DNA of 5,529 nt, taken from contig SKNG01000304.1 in NCBI GenBank assembly GCA_007120685.1, forward strand, positions 1-5,529. Reading direction: 5' to 3'. Below the pieces are notes generated by a model, which saw nothing but the letters and a program-made list of their open reading frames with translations, had not been told where the DNA came from and ran no database searches. The DNA is from Paracoccaceae bacterium. GTDB taxonomy: Bacteria > Pseudomonadota > Alphaproteobacteria > Rhodobacterales > Rhodobacteraceae. The translations under genes were made by a program, and so were the position numbers. Shown one piece after another: positions 1 to 5,506 of this stretch. Position 1 is the first letter of the stretch. Every line of letters begins with the position of its first letter.

Positions 1-1093
1 CATGGCGCGCTTCCTGCGCTTCCTGATGGGTGACGGATCGCTGGACGGGGTACGGCTGCTGGCGCCCGAGACGATGGCGCGGATGCGCACCCGGCTTTTC
101 GACGACCGGCCCGATGCGGCGGACATGGCGCACGGCTTCCAGTCCCGCCCGCTGTTCGGCACAACGGTCCTGGGCCACGGCGGCGGATTGAACGAGTTCC
201 TGTCGAACCTCGTCTTCCTGCCTGAGATCGGCGCGGGCGTCTTCGTCTCGCAGAACGGCGGGACTGGGGCGAGCCTTCCCTTCCTGGCCCCCGACATGAT
301 CCTTGGCGCGCTGGCGGCTGAGGCGGGGCTTCAGGCCCCGCCGCCGCCGTCGGTCCCGGACGCAAGCGCCCGTGCGGCCGAGGCGGCGGGGCGCTACCTC
401 AGCAACCGCCGCGCCTTTTCGGGCCCAGCACAGGTGATGGCCGCGCTAGCGCCGCTGACGGTGACGGCGCTGCCGAACGGCGCCCTGCTGGTGCCCAACC
501 CGTTCCTTCAGGCCGTCTCGCGCTTCGAGCCGGTGGCGCCGGACCTGTGGGAAGATGCCACGGGCGAGCGGCTCTGGCTGATCCGCGACGACCGGGGCCG
601 CGTGGTGCGGCTGGCCGACGGGACCGGCACGCAGACCCATGAGCGGGCGCAGGGCCTGAACGACCCAGTCTGGCTGGGTGTAGGCTTCGGGTTGGCAGCC
701 TTTCTGGCGCTGACGACGCTGTTGGGGCTTTTGTGGCGGCGCGGTCTGCGGGGCGGGTCGCGTGCGGGAACCCTCGCTGCTGTCACGGCGGTGGCCGGTG
801 CGGCGGGGGTCTGGGTGATGCTCGGGGCAGTGGTGGCTGTAGGGGTTGCCGCGGCGCAGCTCGGCTCGGAGTTCCTGTTCGACCAGCCGCAACCGACCAT
901 GACCGCCGTGCTGGCGCTGGCAGATGCGGTCGCCGTTCTGGCCGCGCTTGTGGTGCTTTCGCTCATCCTCGTCTGGCGGGCATCGGGCTGGAGCCTCGGA
1001 CGGCGCCTCCATCACAGCGCCTTCGCACTCGCCCTCGCCGGCCTGGCGGGCCTGATGGTACATTGGGGCCTCGCCTTCGGTGGGCCGATCTGA
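1..1093 (+). CDS. Serine beta-lactamase-family hydrolase with C-terminal membrane domain (5' truncated)
   Basis: This is the C-terminal part of a class C beta-lactamase / penicillin-binding-protein-like serine hydrolase; the frame is open to the left edge. The ATG at 2 is probably an internal Met, because the text there (MARFLRFL, then LLAPETMARM) matches the middle of such enzymes. The catalytic Ser-x-x-Lys and Tyr motifs must lie off the window. Counting from that Met, HGGG at 59-62 is the equivalent of the KTG box. LVFLPEIGAGVFVSQN (70-85) is the usual following strand pair. Residues about 125-210 look like the small beta domain (GRYLSNRR, then NGALLVP) often found after the hydrolase domain. 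Four hydrophobic segments follow at about 225-244, 258-285, 302-325 and 338-358, so the enzyme is membrane anchored. The substrate is unknown; peptidoglycan stem peptides or D-amino-acid peptides are typical for the family. The stop overlaps the next start by one base. Confidence 0.85.
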   Translation, partial: MARFLRFLMGDGSLDGVRLLAPETMARMRTRLFDDRPDAADMAHGFQSRPLFGTTVLGHGGGLNEFLSNLVFLPEIGAGVFVSQNGGTGASLPFLAPDMILGALAAEAGLQAPPPPSVPDASARAAEAAGRYLSNRRAFSGPAQVMAALAPLTVTALPNGALLVPNPFLQAVSRFEPVAPDLWEDATGERLWLIRDDRGRVVRLADGTGTQTHERAQGLNDPVWLGVGFGLAAFLALTTLLGLLWRRGLRGGSRAGTLAAVTAVAGAAGVWVMLGAVVAVGVAAAQLGSEFLFDQPQPTMTAVLALADAVAVLAALVVLSLILVWRASGWSLGRRLHHSAFALALAGLAGLMVHWGLAFGGPI

Positions 1094-2046
1094 TGACTGC
1101 CCTGATCCTTCTGGTTCAGGTTGGCCTGCCGCTTCTGTTGCTGGGCTGGCTGGCTTTCTGGCCGGCGGGCTCGACGCTGGGGTGGCTGGTGCAGTCGGTG
1201 GGCGTGGCGGCGATCCTGTATTCCCTTGCTCGGATCGCGCAATGGGCGCTGCCAGTCTGGTGGCTGCCCTGGGTCTATGGCGCGGTCTGGCTGGGGCTGT
1301 TGCTTGTTGGGCTGGCCGCGTTTTCGGCGCGACCGATGCTGCCGACCGGTATCGGCGGTTGGGTCATGCTGGCGCTGTCCACGGGACTGCTCGGGCTGGG
1401 GAGCTGGTACGGCGGGCAGGCGCTGGCCGGGCGTGCGCAGCCACCCGTCGCGGTGGTCGATATCGCCAATCCCTTCGGGCCGGGGCACTTCCTCGTGGGA
1501 CACGGCGGATCGAACCCGCTGGTAAACGGGCATATGCGCACCCTCGATGATGCCGTCGAACGCTTCCGGCCTTGGCGGGGGCAGTCCTATGCGGTGGATT
1601 TTTTCGGCCTCGGCCCCTTTGGCCTGCGCGCTCGGGGCTGGCGGCCGGCCGATCCCGCCGCCTATGCGATTTTCGGCGCACGTCTGCACGCCCCCTGCGA
1701 CGGCACCGTGGTCGCAGCCGAGGGGAGGATGCCGGATTTCCCGGTGCCGCAGGAGGATCCGGTCAACCGTCTCGGCAACCACGTCATCCTGCACTGCGGC
1801 GAGGCGTGGATCGTGCTGGCCCATATGCGCCAGGGCAGCGTGACGGTCGCGCCGGGCGAGGAGGTCATGACCGGAACGCTCCTCGGCGAAGTGGGCAACT
1901 CCGGCGCCTCGACCGAGCCGCACCTGCACATCCACGCCCAGCGCCCCGGCACACCCGAGGCGCCGATCGCGGGCGAACCGCTTGGCCTCAGGATCGACGG
2001 CCGGTTCCTGGTGCGCGGGGATCGGCTAAGGGGCCGGGCGTGGTAA
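1093..2046 (+). CDS. Membrane-anchored M23-family metallopeptidase
   Basis: The 317-residue protein has four hydrophobic segments at about 3-22, 30-46, 55-76 and 88-106, then an extracytoplasmic M23 (LytM/lysostaphin-type) zinc peptidase domain at about 120-317. Visible signatures are SYAVDF (Asp169, probable zinc ligand), HAPCDGTVVA (199-208), LGNHVILHC (227-235), VLAHM (His244), the GEVGNSGAST turn (265-274) and HLHIH (His277/His279, catalytic and zinc). The usual first ligand four residues before the Asp is Ser165. His147, in a GGSNPLVNGH segment, may supply it instead. M23 enzymes cut peptidoglycan cross-bridges or other glycine-rich peptides. The start at 1093 was chosen because the ATG overlaps the preceding TGA (TGATG) and opens directly into a membrane helix; the open frame extends further upstream but only as a shadow inside the previous gene. 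A GGTGGG at 1079-1084 may help initiation. Its role with the upstream hydrolase in envelope remodelling is inferred from coupling. Confidence 0.92.
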   Translation: MTALILLVQVGLPLLLLGWLAFWPAGSTLGWLVQSVGVAAILYSLARIAQWALPVWWLPWVYGAVWLGLLLVGLAAFSARPMLPTGIGGWVMLALSTGLLGLGSWYGGQALAGRAQPPVAVVDIANPFGPGHFLVGHGGSNPLVNGHMRTLDDAVERFRPWRGQSYAVDFFGLGPFGLRARGWRPADPAAYAIFGARLHAPCDGTVVAAEGRMPDFPVPQEDPVNRLGNHVILHCGEAWIVLAHMRQGSVTVAPGEEVMTGTLLGEVGNSGASTEPHLHIHAQRPGTPEAPIAGEPLGLRIDGRFLVRGDRLRGRAW

Positions 2047-2048
2047 TC

Positions 2049-2087
2049 GGCAGGGCCTGCCAGCCCGCCCTGTGACCGGACCTGTCA
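2049..2087. terminator. Possible weak bidirectional terminator between convergent genes
   Basis: The short gap between the M23 and LytTR stop codons contains GGCAGGGCCTGCC (2049-2061), an interrupted palindrome, and TGAC...GTCA arms (2073-2076 and 2084-2087). The stems are short and no U-tract follows on either strand. A transcription stop is expected here from the convergent layout, but the sequence supports it only weakly. Confidence 0.2.
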
Positions 2088-2840
2088 GATCCAGCCCGCG
2101 GCCTTGAGCGCCGGGCGATAGGTCCGGCCGACCGGCACCTGAGCGCCGTTGGACAGCCGCACCACCAGCCTCGCGCCGTCCCTCGCGATCCCCTGTCGCG
2201 CCGCATTGGCCACCCACCAGGATCGGTGCACGCGCTGCCCTAACCCCTCCAGCTCGCGCGCGGCGTCCTCCATCCGGCACAGGATCATCTCGCTTCCCGC
2301 GGTGGTGTGGACCTTCAGGTAGTGGTCCTGCATTTCCAGGCACAGGAGGTCTCCGTCCAGCGGACCGGACAGGCGGGCGTGGAACAGCGCGGGGCCCTGC
2401 GCGGTGTCGCCTTCACTGCCGGGCTGGCGCTGCTGCGCGGCCTCCTGCAGATCGACGAGCGTATAGACCGGAACCGCGATTGCCCCGAGCAGCAGCAGGA
2501 CCTGACCATAGAGCGTCAGGATCGACCCGGGCCAGCCGATGCCCGACAGCCCGTTCGCCAGTGTCACGACCCCGGTCGCCGGGATCGACACCGCCAGCGC
2601 CCCCGCCAGAGGGATCAGGATGCGCCGCAGGGGCAGCTCGTCGGGCAGATGCCCCTCCACCCAGCGGACCGCGATATCGCAGAGCATCCAGTTCAGCGCG
2701 ACCACCGCCAGCCAGTAGGCCAGGCGCGGGAACAGGGGCAGCAGCGCGAAGGTGCCGAAAGGCCCGATCAGCCCCAGCACCAGTGCCACGACCAGCGGAC
2801 CCACCAGCCGCCTGCCGATCTCGTTCATCCGTTCACGCAT
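2085..2840 (-). CDS. Membrane-anchored LytTR-family DNA-binding regulator, probably N-terminally truncated by IS
   Basis: The frame encodes 251 residues. Four hydrophobic segments lie at about 13-34, 40-58, 74-96 and 106-128. A linker follows, then a LytTR DNA-binding domain at about 150-247. LytTR signatures are LLCLEMQDHYLKVHT (165-179), MEDAARELEGLG (190-201), QRVHRSWWVAN (202-212) and VPVGRTYRPALK (235-246). LytTR domains bind direct-repeat DNA sites through beta strands. Here the four-helix sensor replaces the usual receiver domain, an arrangement frequent in Rhodobacterales. Its signal and targets are unknown; it converges on the hydrolase/M23 pair, but that alone does not show regulation. 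The ATG at 2840 has no recognisable Shine-Dalgarno sequence (the bases before it, GACGGTTCGCG, belong to or abut the IS), and 2825-2827 is an alternative Met. The original start was probably beyond the IS (see 3882-3979), so the protein may now be poorly expressed or shortened. Confidence 0.9.
   Translation of the reverse strand: MRERMNEIGRRLVGPLVVALVLGLIGPFGTFALLPLFPRLAYWLAVVALNWMLCDIAVRWVEGHLPDELPLRRILIPLAGALAVSIPATGVVTLANGLSGIGWPGSILTLYGQVLLLLGAIAVPVYTLVDLQEAAQQRQPGSEGDTAQGPALFHARLSGPLDGDLLCLEMQDHYLKVHTTAGSEMILCRMEDAARELEGLGQRVHRSWWVANAARQGIARDGARLVVRLSNGAQVPVGRTYRPALKAAGWI
2833..2840. repeat. Left copy of 8-bp direct repeat flanking the IS (putative target duplication)
   Basis: TCACGCAT here is repeated exactly at 3882-3889, on the other side of the insertion sequence. 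On the minus strand each copy reads ATGCGTGA, coding Met-Arg plus the first two bases of Glu. Seven bases (CGCGAAC) separate this copy from the recognisable inverted repeat at 2848, which is not the clean abutment expected of a target duplication. Confidence 0.5.
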
Positions 2841-2847
2841 CGCGAAC

Positions 2848-2861
2848 CGTCATTAGGTGTT
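2848..2861 (+). repeat. Left terminal inverted repeat of the IS481 element
   Basis: CGTCATTAGGTGTT pairs with the right end at 3865-3880 (13 of 14 aligned positions) if two bases (GC) are taken as missing here. The transposase stop codon (2853-2855) lies inside this repeat. The missing GC may weaken transposase binding at this end. Confidence 0.6.
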
Positions 2862-3812
2862 CAGTCCTGGCATCTGGTGGATCGGGTCGACGATGAATCT
2901 GTCCGGCTCTGAAGTCCAGACCTTGCAGAGGTATTCGTAGGGTGTGAGGCCGCTCAGGGTCTTCAGCCTGCGTGCGAAGTTGTAGGCTGCCAAAAAGTCA
3001 GCAAGGTGCGTTCGCAGCTGATCGTGGCTGTTGTAGTGGAAACGCTTGACGGTCGCGTCCTTGATCGTGCGGTTCATCCTCTCGACCTGACCGTTTGTCC
3101 ACGGATGGTTCGGCTTGGTCAGCCGGTGCTCGATGCCTTTCGCCTCGCAGATCATGTCGAAGCGCATCTGCCGGGACCAGGCGGTGTTCCGGTTGCGGGG
3201 CTGCTCTGCGAACTGGATGCCGTTGTCGGTCAGGATCGTATGGATGCGGTAGGGAACGACGTCCAGGAGGTGCTCCAGAGACTCCCACGCCGTGCGTCTG
3301 TTGGCCTTTTCAACCAGCTGGGCGACGGCGAACTTGCTGGTTCGGTCAATGGCCACGAAGAGAAAGAGCTTCCCTTCGGATGTCTGCACCTCGGCGATAT
3401 CAATGTGGAAGAAGCCGATCGGGTAGCGCTTGAACTGCGCCCGCTTCGGTTTGTCCCCGCCCAGATCGGGCAGGCGCGAGATGCCATGACGCTGCAGGCA
3501 CCGGTGCAACGCCGACCGAGTCAGATGTGGGATCGACGGCTGCAGAGCATAGAGACAGTCGTCCAGCGGCAGCAGTGTATGGCGCCGGAACGCGACGACC
3601 GCTGCCTCCTCGGCCTCGGTCAGGATCGTGGAGCGAGGCTCTTTCGGCCCGGTCTTGCGGTCCTCAACGGTCGCGCGCTTGCGCCACTTCGCCACCGCCT
3701 TGCTGTTGATGCCCAGTTCTCGGCTCAGCTGCGCGAGCGAAGCCTGCGATCGCTGTATTGCAGCTCTGACGGCGTGCGTGGTCGTGGCGCTCCCGTGACG
3801 AACTTGTCCCAT
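2853..3812 (-). CDS. IS481-family DDE transposase
   Basis: This is a 319-residue transposase that cuts and joins the ends of its own IS. An N-terminal helix-turn-helix region covers about residues 14-46 (SLAQLSRELGINSKAVAKWR). A second DNA-binding helical region is around 75-110. The RNase-H-fold catalytic core follows. The acidic triad is visible as Asp138 (FFHIDIAEV), Asp196 (ILTDNGIQF) and Glu244 (NGQVERMNRTIKD), with the typical HPWTNGQVERMN signature. The C-terminus ends in QMPGLNT inside the left inverted repeat. Length is normal and there is no frameshift or missing catalytic residue, so the gene looks active. I chose the ATG at 3812 because AAGGAAG lies about five bases upstream and MGQVRHG is a familiar start for these transposases. 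The in-frame ATG at 3827 would put a CAGGA directly against the codon. Confidence 0.96.
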   Translation of the reverse strand: MGQVRHGSATTTHAVRAAIQRSQASLAQLSRELGINSKAVAKWRKRATVEDRKTGPKEPRSTILTEAEEAAVVAFRRHTLLPLDDCLYALQPSIPHLTRSALHRCLQRHGISRLPDLGGDKPKRAQFKRYPIGFFHIDIAEVQTSEGKLFLFVAIDRTSKFAVAQLVEKANRRTAWESLEHLLDVVPYRIHTILTDNGIQFAEQPRNRNTAWSRQMRFDMICEAKGIEHRLTKPNHPWTNGQVERMNRTIKDATVKRFHYNSHDQLRTHLADFLAAYNFARRLKTLSGLTPYEYLCKVWTSEPDRFIVDPIHQMPGLNT

Positions 3813-3864
3813 AATGCTTCCTTCCATTCCTGAGAAAGGATCGCACCATCAAACCGTGGGATCA

Positions 3865-3880
3865 AACGCCTAGCATGACG
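3865..3880 (-). repeat. Right terminal inverted repeat of the IS481 element
   Basis: Read inward on the minus strand this is CGTCATGCTAGGCGTT, matching the left repeat except for a two-base GC insertion and one substitution. A nearby pair of ATCAAAC repeats (3848-3854 and 3861-3867) overlaps it and may form part of the transposase-binding end. Confidence 0.6.
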
Positions 3881-3881
3881 C

Positions 3882-3889
3882 TCACGCAT
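3882..3889. repeat. Right copy of 8-bp direct repeat flanking the IS (putative target duplication)
   Basis: TCACGCAT matches 2833-2840 exactly and lies one base outside the right inverted repeat. The minus-strand frame through it (ATGCGTGA) is in phase with the LytTR gene frame on the far side of the IS. Confidence 0.5.
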
Positions 3890-3979
3890 TTCCCCAGTCG
3901 TTTCCGAAGCTTCCGTTGCGGCCCCCATGCCGCGCCTGCCATTCGCCCCGGCAAGACATGCAAGATGGAGGTCGGACAT
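3882..3979 (-). pseudogene. Probable detached 5' end of the LytTR regulator gene
   Basis: On the minus strand an open frame begins at ATG 3979 (MSDLHLAC...) and runs 30 codons to ATGCGTGA at the IS border. Its last residues are EASETTGEMRER, where MRE is also how the downstream LytTR frame begins (MRERMNEIG). If the 8-bp duplication is collapsed and the IS removed, the two frames join in phase into about 281 residues. A start at ATG 3928, preceded by CAGGCG at 3936-3941, would give about 264. Deleting the IS only at its inverted repeats instead runs into a TGA, so the reading depends on the repeat being a real target duplication. After insertion this frame runs on into the IS with unrelated codons until 3725. 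No strong ribosome binding site is seen at 3979. Confidence 0.45.
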
Positions 3980-3980
3980 G

Positions 3981-4015
3981 GCGGACGCATTCCGCACCTG
4001 TCGGTTCTTAAACCG
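3981..4015. promoter_or_regulatory. Two small palindromes in the divergent intergenic region
   Basis: GCGGA-CGCAT-TCCGC (3981-3995) and CGGTT-CTTA-AACCG (4002-4015) are perfect 5-bp-arm inverted repeats six bases apart. They lie between the proposed original start of the LytTR gene (minus) and the membrane protein (plus). They could be operator half-sites or leader hairpins. LytTR proteins normally bind direct repeats, so no binder can be named. In the rest of 3980-4149 I see no convincing sigma-70 promoter and no gene. Confidence 0.2.
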
Positions 4016-4124
4016 TGCGTGGTGGTGATTGCTCTGGCCGTCAGGGCGGCTGCGGGGCATGGTCGGGCTCTTCGAGGGTGCCGGGGAAGGGCACGGCAAG
4101 CGACGGCTCCGCTGGGTAAATGAT

Positions 4125-4134
4125 CCTGTACAGG
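4125..4134. promoter_or_regulatory. Perfect 10-bp palindrome CCTGTACAGG near the membrane-protein start
   Basis: CCTGTACAGG lies 15 bases upstream of the preferred start at 4150, or within the first codons if the gene starts at 4120. A regulator site is possible, but a 10-bp palindrome in GC-rich DNA is weak evidence. Confidence 0.15.
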
Positions 4135-4149
4135 TCGTGGGATGAGGTG

Positions 4150-5220
4150 ATGAGGCATAGGGACAATCACGAAACCGAGCCAGCGCATGCGCCATCTCCG
4201 GCCGACCTGCGCGTACTTGCCGAACGCGCCGCAGCCCCCGTCTTCTGGCCCTTGCGCCTGCAGCGGCACCTTGCCCGGCCCGGTCTTGCCGGCAGCCTTG
4301 TCGCCGCGGCCTTTCTGCTGCTGGCCTGGGTTGCGGCGGGCGGTTGGCGTGCGGATGCGCTGCAGCCCGGGCTGGTGGGCGAGGCGCTGTTCTTCGCGCT
4401 GTCCCTCGGCCTGATCGTGGAACTGGCCGCGCTCATTCCCCGTGCGGCGCAGGACGATCTGGATGCGCTGGCCGGTGAACTGACGGTCGATCAGCCACTG
4501 TTGGACCGGCTGCGGGCCGCCCTCATCCGCTACCCTGCCCACGATGTTGCGGTGAATGCGGCGATCGGGCTGGCATTCGGCGTCCTGCATGTCGTGCTGA
4601 CCGGGTCGGGTTGGACTGCACTGTCGGGCGATCCGGTGGCTGGCGTTCTGGCGCTGGGTACCTTGGCACTCTGGGCAATGATGATGCAGACCGGCCCCCT
4701 GCTTGTGGCGAATGCCCGGGTCTTTGCCTTCCTCGGGCGCAGCGCGGCGCGGGTCGAGCCGCTCGTGCTTGACCGGCTGCGCCCCTTCGCGACGGCAGCC
4801 ATGCGGCCGATGTTTCTGGTGATGGTGCTGCTTGCGGCCTATCCCCTGATGCTTCTGGGCGCCGGCGCCATCACGGCAACGGCGGCAATCGGACCGGTCG
4901 CGACGGCATGCCTTGCGCTGGCAGCGGTCTGGCTCCCGCTACGCGGGCTGAGGCAGCGGATCCTCGAGGCCCGCAGGCTGCAGCTGTCCCGCCTTGATGC
5001 TGCCATCGTCGCATCCCTGCAGGCGGTTGACGGGTTCGGCGCGCCGGCAGAGCCGCTGCGGCTGCAGGCTCTGATCGAGCTGCGCAGCCGGTTGCACGCG
5101 ACATCCTCACTGCCGATCGGGCTTGGCGGTCTCGGGCGGGGCCTTCTCTACCTTGCGCTGCCGGTGGCGACCTGGGGCGGCAAGGGGTTCGCCGAGGCGC
5201 TACTGAACTGGATGTTCTAG
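4150..5220 (+). CDS. Polytopic membrane protein of unknown function
   Basis: I do not recognise this 356-residue protein. A charged, probably cytoplasmic N-terminus (about 1-45) precedes hydrophobic segments at about 47-64, 78-97, 133-150, 162-182, 219-238, 244-264 and 326-342. Between segments 6 and 7 is a basic/acidic helical stretch (LRQRILEARRLQLSRLDAAI, about 267-286, then LQALIELRSRLH) that may be amphipathic or coiled-coil. The C-terminus has LYLALPVATWGGKG followed by EALLNWMF. There are no catalytic motifs, and no signal peptide is apparent. The start at 4150 is preferred because GGGA (4139-4142) sits seven bases upstream. An in-frame ATG at 4120 (ten residues longer) follows directly on an in-frame TAA and has poor ribosome-binding context; GTG 4147 is also possible. 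Codon and base use resemble the left-hand genes. It would be divergent from the original LytTR gene, so co-regulation is conceivable but unsupported. Confidence 0.82.
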   Translation: MRHRDNHETEPAHAPSPADLRVLAERAAAPVFWPLRLQRHLARPGLAGSLVAAAFLLLAWVAAGGWRADALQPGLVGEALFFALSLGLIVELAALIPRAAQDDLDALAGELTVDQPLLDRLRAALIRYPAHDVAVNAAIGLAFGVLHVVLTGSGWTALSGDPVAGVLALGTLALWAMMMQTGPLLVANARVFAFLGRSAARVEPLVLDRLRPFATAAMRPMFLVMVLLAAYPLMLLGAGAITATAAIGPVATACLALAAVWLPLRGLRQRILEARRLQLSRLDAAIVASLQAVDGFGAPAEPLRLQALIELRSRLHATSSLPIGLGGLGRGLLYLALPVATWGGKGFAEALLNWMF

Positions 5221-5326
5221 CGAACCCCGGATCTGGATTGTCCAGCGGCGGGCATTGCGCTCTGTCGCAGCGGCAGAAGCTCCGGCAACTGCCGACGATC
5301 GGTTCTCGACCGGTTGAACACGCGCC

Positions 5327-5419
5327 TTACGCCATCGCTCCGAGTGCGATGGCAACAAAAAGGGGCCCGGTGTAGATGCCGTGAATGAAAACACAGGCAA
5401 GGGTACTCTCAGCCCGCAT
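5327..5419 (-). CDS. Possible 30-residue single-pass membrane peptide or gene remnant
   Basis: On the minus strand ATG 5419 to TAA 5327 reads MRAESTLACVFIHGIY followed by TGPLFVAIALGAMA. Hydrophobic residues fill about positions 6-29, with a polar N-terminus, like a single membrane helix or the last helix of a larger protein. The frame is open upstream only to a TGA at 5476-5474, so a longer intact gene is excluded here. A GGGGA abuts the ATG, which is too close for a good ribosome binding site. It could be a small membrane protein, the decayed 3' end of an older gene, or chance. I do not recognise a family. Confidence 0.25.
   Translation of the reverse strand: MRAESTLACVFIHGIYTGPLFVAIALGAMA
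5331..5353. other. Perfect 8-bp stem hairpin with 7-base loop
   Basis: GCCATCGC (5331-5338) pairs perfectly with GCGATGGC (5346-5353) around TCCGAGT. On the plus strand it is followed by AACAAAAAGGGG, not a T-run. On the minus strand the T-run comes before the stem. It is therefore not a canonical intrinsic terminator in either direction. It may still protect the 3' end of the upstream transcript, or be a protein-binding palindrome. Confidence 0.4.
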
Positions 5420-5451
5420 TCCCCAAGTAGATCTCTGATTTCGCTGTCGTG

Positions 5452-5480
5452 ACCATGGTATTATCAATATAAATCATGGT
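5452..5480. promoter_or_regulatory. AT-rich island framed by ACCATG/CATGGT inverted repeat
   Basis: ACCATG (5452-5457) and CATGGT (5475-5480) flank 17 bases that are almost entirely A/T (GTATTATCAATATAAAT). This contrasts sharply with the GC-rich surroundings. TATAAAT (5468-5474) could be a -10 element for a plus-strand gene starting near 5507. A clear -35 is not seen. The symmetric arms suggest an operator overlapping a promoter. Confidence 0.35.
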
Positions 5481-5506
5481 GTTGATGGCTTCGAGGGGCG
5501 GGTTTC

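Larger units (their letters stand above)
2848..3880 (-). mobile_element. IS481-family insertion sequence, about 1.03 kb
   Basis: A complete-looking IS carries one DDE transposase gene and imperfect terminal inverted repeats. The left inward sequence is CGTCAT-TAGGTGTT (2848-2861). The right end, read inward on the minus strand, is CGTCAT-GC-TAGGCGTT (3880-3865). Thirteen of 14 aligned bases match, with a two-base gap. The size and single-ORF design fit the IS481 family. The exact ends are uncertain: an 8-bp direct repeat outside the inverted repeats would put them at 2841 and 3881. The element appears inserted in the 5' part of the LytTR regulator gene. No passenger gene is present. Confidence 0.9.

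Noticed and set aside
733..1092. Upstream extension of the M23 reading frame to an ATG at 733
   Set aside because: This part is the second frame of the hydrolase's membrane tail. Its translation is Gly/Arg-rich and not protein-like, and the ATG at 1093 has stop-start coupling and opens a membrane helix.
2840..2888. Simple target duplication directly abutting the inverted repeats
   Set aside because: The eight bases directly outside the inverted repeats (TCGCGAAC on the left, CTCACGCA on the right) do not match. Only the offset TCACGCAT repeat does.
3006..3833. 275-residue plus-strand ORF opposite the transposase
   Set aside because: It is antisense to a confidently identified IS481 transposase and shows no domain features.
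3725..4195. 156-residue minus-strand ORF spanning the right end of the IS
   Set aside because: It is a chimera: chance text upstream, a short stretch that may be the LytTR 5' end, then antisense IS end sequence. Only 3882-3979 is kept as a possible remnant.
3862..4590. 242-residue minus-strand ORF opposite the membrane protein
   Set aside because: Its Arg/Gln/Gly-rich composition is typical of an antisense shadow in GC-rich DNA. The plus-strand frame has clear membrane-protein character.
5302..5316. Possible alphaproteobacterial LexA box (GTTC-N7-GTTG)
   Set aside because: It has one mismatch to GTTC-N7-GTTC, lies downstream of a gene rather than in a promoter, and has no SOS gene nearby.
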